From the NCBI RefSeq assembly GCF_900961225.1, contig NZ_CAAHFN010000054.1:248001-312000 (forward strand): a stretch of 64,000 nucleotides of DNA. Direction: 5' to 3'. Positions within the stretch are counted from its first letter, which is position 1; every line of letters begins with the position of its first letter. A program made the position numbers and the translations under genes. Below the pieces are notes generated by a model. The model did no database searches. It had not been told where the DNA came from and saw only the letters and a program-made list of their open reading frames with translations. This document shows, piece after piece, positions 33,036 to 42,304 of this stretch. Source of the stretch: Modicisalibacter radicis. Lineage in GTDB: Bacteria > Pseudomonadota > Gammaproteobacteria > Pseudomonadales > Halomonadaceae.

Positions 33036-33109
33036 GGGAGATCCTCGGTTGGCGAAAGCTCCCTAGCCTAGCAGGCCGCCGGGACTAGCCGAAGACCGCG
33101 GGCCATGGA

Positions 33110-33439
33110 TCAGTGCGATGAAACGCTCGAAAACAGCTGGATGACCGTCACGCCGCCGATGATCATCGCCAGGCCCGCGACCGCCGGCCAGTCGAGCTTC
33201 TCGCCGAACCACAGCACCCCGATCAGCGTCACCAGCACGATGCCCAGCCCCGCCCACACGGCATAGGCGATGCCCACCGGCAGCGTGCGCAGCACCAGCG
33301 TCAGCCAGTAGAACGCCAGGCCGTAGCCGACCACCACCCCGACGCTAGGCCACAGTCGGGTAAACTCCTGCGAGGCCTTGAGCGCGCTGGTGCCCAGCAC
33401 TTCGGCGACGATCGCCAGGCACAGATAGACGTAGGCCAT
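33110..33439 (-). CDS. Small multidrug resistance (EmrE-like) efflux protein
   Basis: A 109-residue proton-driven efflux pump of the SMR family with four helices. The essential membrane glutamate is Glu13 (equivalent to Glu14 of EmrE), and the helix-4 region AYAVWAGLGIVLVTLIGV copies the EmrE/Qac drug-exporting subtype rather than the guanidinium exporters. The start follows AAGGAGGA. Its ATG shares one base with the stop codon of the upstream PACE gene, so the two pumps are coupled. Expected substrates are quaternary ammonium compounds and other lipophilic cations. Confidence 0.93.
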   Translation of the reverse strand: MAYVYLCLAIVAEVLGTSALKASQEFTRLWPSVGVVVGYGLAFYWLTLVLRTLPVGIAYAVWAGLGIVLVTLIGVLWFGEKLDWPAVAGLAMIIGGVTVIQLFSSVSSH

Positions 33440-33855
33440 CAGGTATTCCTCCTTGCCAGGCGGCGCTGCACGACGAGATCGAAGGCGCTGTTGAAGATCA
33501 GTGCATAAAGCAGGAAGAACAGCATGAATCCCAGGTCGAGCCAGAACGCCTCGACCACGCCGATCCCCAGCCACCAGGCGACGCCGGGCAGGGTCATCAC
33601 CAGCAGACCGAGCTCGAACCCCAGCGCCTGGGCGATGCGTTGCGCCAGGCTGCGACGGCGGGTCGGCACCCAGCGGTCGAACAGCCGGTTCCAGATCAGG
33701 TTCCAGAACATGGCGAAGGTCGCCAGGACCGCGGCCAGCAGGCCCATCTGGCCGATGCCGTGGCCGCTCAGCCAGCTCGCCAAGGGCGTGACCATCACCA
33801 GCCCGCCGGCCTCGAACAGCGTGGTATGCAGCAAGCGCTCCCGCCAGCTACGCAT
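33439..33855 (-). CDS. PACE-family efflux pump (AceI-like)
   Basis: A 138-residue protein with four helices and two copies of the bacterial transmembrane pair domain, the proteobacterial antimicrobial compound efflux (PACE) family known for chlorhexidine export. The functionally essential glutamate is at position 15, as in AceI (LFEAGGLVMVTPL), and the second pair is LGFELGLLVMTLPGVAWWLG. The start follows GGGAGG. It overlaps the SMR pump by one base. A LysR regulator is divergent, as AceR is to aceI in Acinetobacter. Confidence 0.9.
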   Translation of the reverse strand: MRSWRERLLHTTLFEAGGLVMVTPLASWLSGHGIGQMGLLAAVLATFAMFWNLIWNRLFDRWVPTRRRSLAQRIAQALGFELGLLVMTLPGVAWWLGIGVVEAFWLDLGFMLFFLLYALIFNSAFDLVVQRRLARRNT

Positions 33856-33901
33856 CGCCGCCTCCCTCGAACAATGGAATGGTCGCCAGGCATTCTAGGC
33901 A

Positions 33902-33917
33902 GTATCTTGATGGATAC
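33902..33917. promoter_or_regulatory. LysR-type binding box between the PACE and LysR genes
   Basis: GTATC-TTGATG-GATAC is a perfect interrupted dyad fitting the T-N11-A rule for LysR regulators. It is centred in the 94-base divergent region, 46 bases from the PACE start and 32 from the LysR start. Confidence 0.5.
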
Positions 33918-33949
33918 GAGTTAAAAGCCATCAGGAAATCAGATAGATC

Positions 33950-34858
33950 ATGCAATGGAATCTCGATCAGCTCGTCTGCCTGCTGGCCGCCGCCGATAGC
34001 GGCTCTTTCTCGGCCGCCGCACGCCGCCTGGGCAAGGCGCAGTCGGCGGTCAGCACGGCGATCGCCCATCTCGAGCTCGACCTCGGCCTGACGCTGTTCG
34101 ACCGTCGACGACACACGCCGGTCCTCACCGCCGAGGGCGAGGCGATGGTGCTCGAGGCACGCGAGATTCTGCGTCAGTGCGACCAGCTAGACGCGCGCGC
34201 GAACGCCCTGGCGAGCGGCGAGGAATCGCGTCTGACCCTGGCCGTCGACGAGGCGCTGCCCTACCCGCCGCTGATGGAGGCGCTGACGGTACTCGCCGAG
34301 CGCTGGCCGGCGCTGGAGCTGTCGCTGCTCAACGGCGCGCAGGACGACATTCCCAGCTGGGTCGCCGACGGCACCGCCGACCTGGGTGTGCTGTTCAGCC
34401 AGCCGACGCTGCCCGAGGCGCTCAGCGTGCGCCAGATCGCGCGCCTGTCGCAGACCGCGATCGTCGCCGCCGATCACCCCTTGGCCGGCGAGCGCGAGGT
34501 GCGCCTGTCGACCCTCAGCCGCCATCGCCAGCTGGTGGTCGCCTCGCCGTTGGGCGGCACTCCGTTGGGCGGCACTACACAGGGCGGTCATCGCCCGGCG
34601 CGGCTGTCGCCACGGGTCTGGCAGCTCAACAGCTACTATGCGATCGCCGAGCTGGTCAGCCAGGGCATCGGCTGGGCACTGGTGCCCGAGCACATCGCCG
34701 CCTACCCGATGTACCGCTCGCTGGTCAGCCGACTGTCGATCAGCGACCTGCCCGAGCCAGCCAGCGTCGACGTGGAGCTGGTGCGTCGTCGCGCCGCCGG
34801 ACGGGGGCCGATCGCCCGCTGGCTGGAGAGCGAACTCAGCGCGCGACTGTCCCGCTAG
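33950..34858 (+). CDS. LysR-family regulator, probably of the PACE-SMR pumps
   Basis: A 302-residue LysR transcription factor. The helix-turn-helix is SFSAAARRLGKAQSAVSTAIAH (about residues 19-40), followed by the linker helix and a two-lobed effector domain. It is divergent from the PACE pump, with a LysR box between them, so it is likely the activator of both pumps, as AceR is in Acinetobacter. The effector domain contains an exact 15-base tandem duplication (PLGGT twice, near residues 200-209), which lengthens a loop and may alter the ligand site. The stop codon lies two bases from the convergent trmB. Confidence 0.88.
   Translation: MQWNLDQLVCLLAAADSGSFSAAARRLGKAQSAVSTAIAHLELDLGLTLFDRRRHTPVLTAEGEAMVLEAREILRQCDQLDARANALASGEESRLTLAVDEALPYPPLMEALTVLAERWPALELSLLNGAQDDIPSWVADGTADLGVLFSQPTLPEALSVRQIARLSQTAIVAADHPLAGEREVRLSTLSRHRQLVVASPLGGTPLGGTTQGGHRPARLSPRVWQLNSYYAIAELVSQGIGWALVPEHIAAYPMYRSLVSRLSISDLPEPASVDVELVRRRAAGRGPIARWLESELSARLSR
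34547..34576 (+). repeat. Exact 15-base in-frame tandem duplication in the LysR gene
   Basis: CCGTTGGGCGGCACT occurs at 34547-34561 and again at 34562-34576, encoding Pro-Leu-Gly-Gly-Thr twice. A third, imperfect ACACAGGGCGG copy follows. It is identical at every base, so it is recent. Confidence 0.9.
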
Positions 34859-34860
34859 CC

Positions 34861-35550
34861 CTACTGCGCGACGGGCATCAGCTCGGGGGCATGAGGCAGC
34901 GCGACGTCCAGCCGCCACACCGCCTGGTCGCTGGCCACGTACTTGCGCTCGAAGGGGGTGAGGAAGGCGCCCTGCGGGGCGTGCTCGACCACCGCGGGCC
35001 GCCGACCGCTGGCCTGATACGTGGCCAGGGCGAACTCGTCGAGATACAGCCGCCAGTTGGAGCGCACCTCGAGCCGCCCGCCCAGCGCGAGCAGCGCCGG
35101 AAACACCGGGTGGCCGTGCCAGCGCAGCTTGAGGTGCGCCGCCTTGGGGTAGGGATTGGGATACAGCAGGTAGTGGTGCGCCGGCCGCCAGCCGGCTGCC
35201 AGCGCCAGGCGCCAGAAATCGACCAGGTCGGCGCGCACCAGCAGCGCGTTGTCGGGCAGCGGGCCATGATCGCGCCCCAGCCGGTCGGCGCTGCGGTCGA
35301 TGCCGATCACCGCATGATCGGCGTGGCGAATCGCCAGCTGGCGGGTCGACAGCCCCACGCCGCAGCCGGCATCGAGCACCAGCGGACTCGCCCGGCCCGC
35401 CAGCCAGCGCTCGGCCTCGGCGAAGGCCCGGCGGGTGTGCTCGGCGACCGGCTTGCGCAGCGGATGGCTCAGCGCACGCGTAACGCGCCTTGCCAGATCG
35501 TCGTGGGGCCCGGACTGGTTGCTGATGACGGGTCGGGAAGAAGCTTGCAT
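34861..35550 (-). CDS. trmB: TrmB-like tRNA (guanine-N7)-methyltransferase
   Basis: A 229-residue SAM-dependent methyltransferase of the TrmB superfamily. The SAM-binding motif is LVLDAGCGVGLSTRQLA near residue 57, with IGIDRSADRLG after it. The HYLLYPNPYPKAAH region near residue 125 corresponds to the catalytic segment usually written DPWxKxxH in canonical TrmB. That departure places it in a divergent TrmB-like group that may still make m7G46 in tRNA or may have another substrate. Without other candidates in the window I keep the name with caution. A GC hairpin followed by a T run lies in its leader. Confidence 0.72.
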   Translation of the reverse strand: MQASSRPVISNQSGPHDDLARRVTRALSHPLRKPVAEHTRRAFAEAERWLAGRASPLVLDAGCGVGLSTRQLAIRHADHAVIGIDRSADRLGRDHGPLPDNALLVRADLVDFWRLALAAGWRPAHHYLLYPNPYPKAAHLKLRWHGHPVFPALLALGGRLEVRSNWRLYLDEFALATYQASGRRPAVVEHAPQGAFLTPFERKYVASDQAVWRLDVALPHAPELMPVAQ

Positions 35551-35613
35551 GGCGGGACTGGGCGCTCGGCGGAACGAATCGAAGGCTGGCCAGTCTAGCA
35601 GACGACAGAAAAC

Positions 35614-35634
35614 GGCGCGCCCGGCGGGCGCGCC
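35614..35634 (-). terminator. Hairpin with T run in the trmB leader
   Basis: GGCGCGCCC-GGC-GGGCGCGCC (9-bp perfect stem). On the minus strand it is followed by GTTTTCTG, so it would terminate RNA moving toward trmB. Either an attenuator or a guard against antisense transcription from the fabY promoter region. Confidence 0.45.
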
Positions 35635-35697
35635 AATACCAACTCCGACTCGTATGACTCAAACAGCCCTTCTAGAGTAAGCCGGAATGCAGCCTTT

Positions 35698-35714
35698 TTC
35701 AAACGCTTGTTTAA
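35698..35714. promoter_or_regulatory. PsrA-like fatty-acid regulator box upstream of fabY
   Basis: TTCAAACGCTTGTTTAA is a near-perfect dyad (AAAC-GCTT-GTTT core). It fits the PsrA consensus as I know it ([CG]AAAC-N4-GTTT[GC]) except for the last base. PsrA is a TetR-family regulator released by long-chain acyl-CoA. The box lies 215 bases before the fabY start. Confidence 0.5.
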
Positions 35715-35928
35715 CAACACCCCGCTTTCATCGCCCACCCCGTGGCGCCTCACTTGGGCCGGGCGGCATGACGGGGCTGCGAGGCAGGTGCTATCATCGC
35801 GCCCCAGACTCGATCATCAGGGCACCAGGTGCCCCGCCGTTCTGCCGGCCCGCCCTCGCCCACCGCGATACGCGCGGAGCCAGGCAGCAACAGGACTCGT
35901 AGACTCACAGCACAACGAGGGACGCGGC

Positions 35929-37839
35929 TTGTCACAGTTACCGGTGATTGTCGGCATGGGCGGTGTCAATGCCGCCGGCAGGACCTCCGGCCACCAGGCG
36001 TTTCGACGCACGGTGCTCGATGCCCTGCCCGTCGAGGAACAGGAGCGGACCCTGATCGGCCTGGCCGCCATGATGCAGCTGATCAGCCATCAGCAGGACG
36101 GCGGCTGGCAGGACATCCACGGCGAGCCGATCGCCACCGGCGAGCTGGCCAGCCAGGTGCGTCAGCGGGTGCTCGACCACACCCTGATCCGCCGCAACGA
36201 GGACGCCGCCTTCAACGCCGACGGCATCCCCGCCAACCGCCATACCCAGATGCACCTCGAGCGACCGCTGACCTTCCAGGCGCGGCGGCGTCAGTTGCCC
36301 GACCCGCTGCCCGAGACCTGGCAGGTCCGCGACATCGATGGTCGGCTGGTCGAGGTCAGCGTACCGGCCGGCGTGCTCGACGTGCTGCTGCCGGAACGCC
36401 GCCAGGCGCAAGTGCGCGCCGCCGGCCAGTTGCCGTGCGGCTTCGAGCCCGGTCGGCTGTATCGCAGCGTGCATCATCCGCGCGGGCTCTCGATGGCGGT
36501 GTTCGGGGCCAGCGATTGCCTGGGCCAGAGCGGGCTGGACTGGCAGGCGCTGCACGATCGCCTCGATCCCGGCCAGGTCGCCGTCTATGCCGGCAACTCC
36601 ATCGGCCAGCTCGACGACCCGGGCTGGGGCGGGCTGCTCAAGAGTTTCGTTTCCGGCAATCGCGCCACCTCCAAGCAGATGCCGCTGGGCTACGGCCAGA
36701 TGCCGGCGGACTTCCTCAACGCCTACGTACTGGGCAGCGTCGGCGCCACCGGAGCGATCCAGGGCGCCTGCGCGAGCTTCCTGTATAACCTGCGGCTGGG
36801 CATCGAGGATATCCGCAGCGGCGCGCGCCGGGTGGTCATGGTCGGTACCAGCGATGCGCCGGTGACTCCCGAGATCGTCGAGGGCTTTCGCAGCATGGGC
36901 GCGCTCGCCGACGACGACAGCCTCAAGGCGCTCGATGCGCTGAGTCTGCTCACCGACAGCGACTATCAGCGCGCCTGCCGGCCGTTCGCCCGCAACTGCG
37001 GCTTCACCATCGCCGAGTCGAGCCAGTTCGTGCTGCTGATGGACGACAGCCTGGCGCTCGAGACCGGCGCCCAGATCCTCGGTTCGGTCCCCGACGTGTT
37101 CGTCAACGCCGACGGCTGGAAGCGCTCGATCTCGGCGCCGGGCATCGGCAATTACATCACCCTGGGCAAGGCGGTGCGCCTGGCCGGCGAGATCCTCGGC
37201 GAACGCGCGGTACGCGAACGCAGCTTCGTCCATGCCCACGCCACCAGCACACCCAAGAACCGCACCACCGAGTCGCACGTTCTCGACACCGTGGCCCGCG
37301 CCAACGGCATCGGGGATTGGCCGGTGGCCGGGCTCAAGGCGTTCGTCGGCCACTCCCAGGGCAGCGCCGCGGGCGATCAGTTGACCAGTGCGCTGGGCAG
37401 TTTCGCCTATGGCCTGATCCCCGGAATCCCCACACTCGATGCCGTCGCCGACGACGTGCATGCCGAGCGATTGCGACTGTTCCGCGAACCGCTGGCCTTC
37501 CAGGCCGACGCCGCCTTCATCAACGCCAAGGGCTTCGGCGGCAACAATGCCACCGGCCTGCTGCTGTCGCCGGCGGTCACCGAGCGACTGCTGGTGCAGC
37601 GCCATGGCCAGGCCGCGATCGATGCCTGGAAGCAGCGCCGCGAAGCGACCCTCTCCGCCAGCGCCGACTACGATCAGCGCGCCGATGTCGGCGAGTTCTC
37701 GGTCATCTACCGCTTCGGCGAGGGCGTGCTGGAAGGCCCCGAACTCACGATCGAAGCCGACGGCATCCACATCCCCGGTTATGCCCGGCCGGTTTCCCTG
37801 GCCGTGGACAACCCCTACGGACGCCTCGACGGCGAGTGA
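35929..37839 (+). CDS. fabY: Beta-ketoacyl-ACP synthase FabY
   Basis: A 636-residue condensing enzyme that starts fatty-acid synthesis by joining acetyl-CoA with malonyl-ACP, the role FabH plays in E. coli. The length matches FabY of Pseudomonas aeruginosa (about 634) and not FabB/FabF (about 410). The catalytic triad is Cys281 (GACASF), His437 (HATST) and His475 (GHSQG), in a thiolase fold with an extra N-terminal part. A TTG start at 35929 is chosen because GAGGGA lies six bases before it. The next ATG is inside the first core strand (VIVGMGGVNA), and the frame upstream is non-coding in character. coaD follows. Confidence 0.9.
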   Translation: MSQLPVIVGMGGVNAAGRTSGHQAFRRTVLDALPVEEQERTLIGLAAMMQLISHQQDGGWQDIHGEPIATGELASQVRQRVLDHTLIRRNEDAAFNADGIPANRHTQMHLERPLTFQARRRQLPDPLPETWQVRDIDGRLVEVSVPAGVLDVLLPERRQAQVRAAGQLPCGFEPGRLYRSVHHPRGLSMAVFGASDCLGQSGLDWQALHDRLDPGQVAVYAGNSIGQLDDPGWGGLLKSFVSGNRATSKQMPLGYGQMPADFLNAYVLGSVGATGAIQGACASFLYNLRLGIEDIRSGARRVVMVGTSDAPVTPEIVEGFRSMGALADDDSLKALDALSLLTDSDYQRACRPFARNCGFTIAESSQFVLLMDDSLALETGAQILGSVPDVFVNADGWKRSISAPGIGNYITLGKAVRLAGEILGERAVRERSFVHAHATSTPKNRTTESHVLDTVARANGIGDWPVAGLKAFVGHSQGSAAGDQLTSALGSFAYGLIPGIPTLDAVADDVHAERLRLFREPLAFQADAAFINAKGFGGNNATGLLLSPAVTERLLVQRHGQAAIDAWKQRREATLSASADYDQRADVGEFSVIYRFGEGVLEGPELTIEADGIHIPGYARPVSLAVDNPYGRLDGE

Positions 37840-37929
37840 GTGTCGCGCCTTTCCGCACACGCCCACAGGCGCCGGTGGGCGTTTGTCGCGCCACCGGGCA
37901 TCGGCTACGCTAAGCGCCCGGACTCCTAG

Positions 37930-38496
<567 letters not shown>

Positions 38497-38525
38497 TGAG
38501 CCCTCTTTACGCAGCGAGGACATGA

Positions 38526-38777
<252 letters not shown>

Positions 38778-39006
38778 CCCCAGCGCGTCGCTGGCGCGGC
38801 CCGCCCCGATTGCCCGTTGCAACCCACCGCTCCCCCGTGCATGACCCACGCGCTTCGCTGGCCGCCCATCGCCTGCCGGCTGCCAGACTGACCGCCCCCG
38901 CTGGCCGGCCCATTGCCGGCGTCGCGCCCGGCGAGCCGTCGGCGTATCCTGTCAGCGCATCGCTTCGGCGACTCGCCATCATGCCGACACCGACCAAGGA
39001 AGCCGC

Positions 39007-40362
39007 TTGCCTGCCGCACACCCTGTCACTAGCGCCACCACCCGCCGGGTCTGGACGCTGGCCTGGCCGATCATCCTGTCCAACATCACCGTACCGCTGC
39101 TCGGCCTGGTCGATACCGCGGTGGTCGGTCACCTGCCCGAATCGCGCTACCTCGCCGGGGTGACGCTGGGCGCGATGCTGTTCAGCTTTCTCTATTGGGG
39201 CTTCGGCTTCCTGCGCATGGGCACCACCGGGCTGACCTCGCAGGCGCAGGGCCGCGACGACGCCACCGCGGTGCGCAACCTGCTCGGCCAGGCGCTGGTG
39301 ATGGCGATGGTCATCGGCGGCTCGCTGATCGTCTTCTCGCGGCCGTTGACCGCACTCGGCCTGTGGCTGCTCGACGGCAGCGCCGAGGCCACCGCGGTGG
39401 CCCACGACTACGCCGCCATCCGCTTTCTATCCGCCCCGGCGGTACTCGCCAATTATGCGATCCTCGGCTGGTTCCTGGGTCAGCAGAACAGTCGGGTGAC
39501 GCTGGCGATCCTGGTGCTCACCAACAGCGTCAACATCGTCCTCGACCTGCTGTTCGTGGTCGGCCTGGGCATGACCAGCGACGGCGTCGCCTGGGCCACG
39601 GTAATCGCCGACTACACGGCGCTGACGCTGGGCCTGTGGCTGGTGCGACGCCAGCTCGCCGAGCTCGGCGGCACCTTCCATCGCGAGCGGCTATGGCGGC
39701 TGGCCGCCTATCGCGAGCTGCTCCAGGTCAACGGCCAGCTGTTTCTGCGCACCCTGGGGCTGCTGTTCGCGCTGGCCTTCTTCACCGCCCAGGGCGCCAG
39801 CCAGGGCGACGTGGTGGTCGCCGCCAATGCCGTGCTGCTGCAGTTCATCATGCTCACCTCGCACGGCCTCGACGGCTTCGCCCACGCCGCCGAGGCGTTG
39901 ACCGGGCGCGCCATCGGGCGGCGCGACTGGGCCGAATTCACGGCGGCGGTCGCGGCGACGGCACGCTTCTCGCTTTTGACCACCGCCGCCGCCATGCTCT
40001 GCTTCGCCATCGGCGGCACGGCGCTCATCGCCCTGCTCACCGACCTGCCGGCGGTGCGCGAGGCGGCCGCCGACTACCTGCCGTGGATGGTCCTGATGCC
40101 GGCCCTGGCGGTGTGGAGCTACCTGCTCGACGGGGTGTTCATCGGTGCCACGGCGACCCGCGAGATGCGCAACAGCGTGTTCGCCGGGCTCATCGTCTAC
40201 CTGCCCGCCTGGTGGCTGCTGACCGGTCCGCTGGGGCTCGGCAACCATGGCCTGTGGCTGGCCTTCCTGCTCTTCACGCTGGTGCGCTCGGTGACGCTGG
40301 GCGGTTACTACCTGCGCTATCGCCGCACGCGCTGGAGCCCCCGGGCCGTTGGCCGCAAATAG
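39007..40362 (+). CDS. dinF: MATE-family efflux transporter (DinF-like)
   Basis: A 451-residue multidrug and toxin extrusion transporter with twelve helices in two MatE repeats. SNITVPLLGLVDTAVVGHL near residue 27 and the FLRMGTTGLTSQAQGR loop place it in the DinF branch. The start is TTG at 39007, with AAGGAAG just before. The ATG at 38981 is out of frame, and no other in-frame ATG precedes conserved sequence. The driving ion may be sodium or protons. No LexA box is apparent upstream, so SOS control as in E. coli dinF is not supported. Confidence 0.9.
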   Translation: MPAAHPVTSATTRRVWTLAWPIILSNITVPLLGLVDTAVVGHLPESRYLAGVTLGAMLFSFLYWGFGFLRMGTTGLTSQAQGRDDATAVRNLLGQALVMAMVIGGSLIVFSRPLTALGLWLLDGSAEATAVAHDYAAIRFLSAPAVLANYAILGWFLGQQNSRVTLAILVLTNSVNIVLDLLFVVGLGMTSDGVAWATVIADYTALTLGLWLVRRQLAELGGTFHRERLWRLAAYRELLQVNGQLFLRTLGLLFALAFFTAQGASQGDVVVAANAVLLQFIMLTSHGLDGFAHAAEALTGRAIGRRDWAEFTAAVAATARFSLLTTAAAMLCFAIGGTALIALLTDLPAVREAAADYLPWMVLMPALAVWSYLLDGVFIGATATREMRNSVFAGLIVYLPAWWLLTGPLGLGNHGLWLAFLLFTLVRSVTLGGYYLRYRRTRWSPRAVGRK

Positions 40363-40454
40363 CGTTGACCGGAGACGACGCCGCGGGTTATCGGTTTACG
40401 CTAGGTTAGCGCTACGCTTTCCCAACGCGCCGCCAACAACAAAGCGAGATCCCG

Positions 40455-41768
40455 ATGCTCAAGTACCTGTCACGACCGGCCGTGAAGCTGGTCGAACGCT
40501 ACCTGCCGGCCCCCTTCATCTTCGTGTTGCTGCTGACGCTGATCGCCGCCGCCGCGGCGATCGGCGTCGAGCGCCAGACACCGCTGGCGGTGCTGCGCTT
40601 CTGGGGCGACGGCTTCTGGGACCTGCTGACCTTCTCGATGCAGATGCTGCTGGTGCTGGTGACCGGCTTCATGCTCGCCAGCTCGCCGCCGGTCAAGCGC
40701 CAGCTGTCACGCCTCGCCGGCAAGGCCGGCAGCCCGGCCCGGGCGATCGTGCTGGTCACGCTGGTCTCGCTCGCCGCAAGCTGGATCAACTGGGGATTCG
40801 GGCTGGTGGTGGGGGCGCTGTTCGCCAAGGAGCTGGCCCGCCAGATCCGCGTCGACTATCGACTGCTGGTCGCCAGCGCCTACTCCGGCTTCGTCGTCTG
40901 GCACGGTGGGCTGGCCGGTTCGATACCGCTGGTGATCGCCACCGAGGGCCACTTCACCGCCGACCGAATCGGCGTGATCGGCACCTCGGAGACGATCTTC
41001 TCGCTGTTCAATCTGGCGATCGTCGCCGCGCTGTTCATCGCGGTGCCGCTGGTCAATCGCTGGATGCTGCCCGACGACAAGGACAGCGTCTATGTCGAGG
41101 CCGCCATGCTGACCGACGAGAAGCCGCGCAACGGCCTGGCCACGCGCCCCGCCGAGCATCTCGAGAACAGCGTCAGCCTGGCCTGGCTGGTGGGCATTCC
41201 GGGGCTGCTGTTCCTGCTCGATCACTTCCTGCTGCGCGGCGGCGGCCTCAACCTGAACGTCGTCAACTTCCTGTTCCTGTTCCTGGCCATCGTTCTGCAC
41301 AGGACGCCGCGCCGCCTGCTCGACAGCCTCAACGAGGCGATCAAGGGCGGCGCGGGGATCGTCATCCAGTTCCCCTTCTATGCCGGGATCATGGCGATCA
41401 TGGTCCAGTCGGGGCTGGCCGAGACGCTGTCGCAGGGTTTCGTGTCGATCGCCGACGCCGACACCCTGCCCTTCTGGTCGTTCATCAGCGCCGGGGTGGT
41501 CAACCTGTTCGTGCCCTCCGGCGGCGGCCAGTGGGCGGTCCAGGCTCCGGTCATGCTGCCCGCGGCCCAGGCACTGGGCGCCGATGTCCCGCGCATCGCC
41601 ATGGCGGTGGCCTGGGGCGACGCCTGGACCAACCTGCTCCAGCCGTTCTGGGCATTGCCGGTACTGGCCATCGCCGGCCTCAAGGCCAAGGACATCATGG
41701 GTTTCTGCCTGATCCAGCTGGTGGTCACCGGCGTCATCATCGGCCTGGGCCTGACCTATCTGCCTTGA
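40455..41768 (+). CDS. atoE: Short-chain fatty acid transporter, AtoE family
   Basis: A 437-residue polytopic permease of the AtoE short-chain fatty acid transporter family, which imports acids such as acetoacetate or butyrate. Family segments include SWINWGFGLVVGALFAKE near residue 100, YSGFVVWHGGLAGSIPL near residue 143, and FVPSGGGQWAVQAPV near residue 353. No acetoacetate CoA-transferase genes lie beside it, so it may serve other pathways. The downstream gene is convergent. Confidence 0.9.
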   Translation: MLKYLSRPAVKLVERYLPAPFIFVLLLTLIAAAAAIGVERQTPLAVLRFWGDGFWDLLTFSMQMLLVLVTGFMLASSPPVKRQLSRLAGKAGSPARAIVLVTLVSLAASWINWGFGLVVGALFAKELARQIRVDYRLLVASAYSGFVVWHGGLAGSIPLVIATEGHFTADRIGVIGTSETIFSLFNLAIVAALFIAVPLVNRWMLPDDKDSVYVEAAMLTDEKPRNGLATRPAEHLENSVSLAWLVGIPGLLFLLDHFLLRGGGLNLNVVNFLFLFLAIVLHRTPRRLLDSLNEAIKGGAGIVIQFPFYAGIMAIMVQSGLAETLSQGFVSIADADTLPFWSFISAGVVNLFVPSGGGQWAVQAPVMLPAAQALGADVPRIAMAVAWGDAWTNLLQPFWALPVLAIAGLKAKDIMGFCLIQLVVTGVIIGLGLTYLP

Positions 41769-41834
41769 CCCGGCCCCTGGCCTGCCGGCCCTGAGCGGCC
41801 GTCGTCGTACCGCAGGCGAGCCGCTCGAGCCGGC

Positions 41835-42143
41835 TCACTCCTTCTCGGGGGTGAAGGCCGGCGGGTCGCTGGCCGGGAAAGACTCGCTGCTGGCCTCGTC
41901 GACGTGGGCTTCCTCCTCGCCCGGCGGCGGCGAGGTGAGCACCGCGCCGAGCCGACCGTCGGGGTCGTCGATCAGCGTCAGGCGATCGCGATCAGTGGCC
42001 GATAGCCGGGTGTAGGGCAGCCAGCGAAAGTTGCCCTCGGTGTCGACGATGCGCGCGTACTTGCCGCCCAGTGCATCGACGTCGCCCAGCGGTGTGCCAT
42101 CCAGAGCCTGGACCGTGACACCGACATGAAAGGCTGCATCCAT
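41835..42143 (-). CDS. Hypothetical protein with PRC-like N-terminus and SESFPASDPPA tail
   Basis: A 102-residue acidic soluble protein. ATG 42143 is set by GAGGAGG seven bases upstream. Residues 1-60 read like a small PRC-barrel or DUF2171-type beta domain (VGVTVQALDGTPLGDVDAL, FRWLPYTRLS). The tail carries ASSESFPASDPPAFTPEKE, a short conserved motif seen at the ends of many unrelated proteobacterial proteins of unknown function. It is divergent from the thioesterase gene. No function can be given. Confidence 0.65.
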   Translation of the reverse strand: MDAAFHVGVTVQALDGTPLGDVDALGGKYARIVDTEGNFRWLPYTRLSATDRDRLTLIDDPDGRLGAVLTSPPPGEEEAHVDEASSESFPASDPPAFTPEKE

Positions 42144-42304
42144 GGTAAGCCTCCTCATCCATTGGTCATCCTGCCAGTACAGCACAAATTGCATTCGATG
42201 CCCCAAACCCGCAGGCTCCCGTGCCGAGCGCCAAACATGGTACAACCGGGGACAGTGCCGCCCCGGGCATGAGCCTACCGAGAGCCACCGAGAGAACGCG
42301 CAAC

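Larger units (their letters stand above)
35551..35928. other. 378-base intergenic region between trmB and fabY
   Basis: This divergent region holds a perfect GC hairpin (35614-35634), a PsrA-like palindrome (35698-35714), and the odd palindrome GGGCACC-A-GGTGCCC (35820-35834). It ends with the GAGGGA ribosome site of fabY (35917-35922). I see no gene in it. The composition is AT-richer around 35640-35720, which marks the likely promoter area. Confidence 0.6.

Noticed and set aside
35820..35834. Odd palindrome GGGCACC-A-GGTGCCC as an operator of fabY
   Set aside because: It matches no operator I know and there is no promoter evidence beside it; noted only as part of the intergenic region.
38780..38794. 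CCAGCG-CGT-CGCTGG hairpin after the ferredoxin gene as a terminator
   Set aside because: Only six base pairs and no T run; such stems are frequent by chance in GC-rich DNA.
38983..39006. ATG at 38981 as start of the MATE transporter
   Set aside because: It is out of frame with the transporter by two bases. The TTG at 39007 has a ribosome site.
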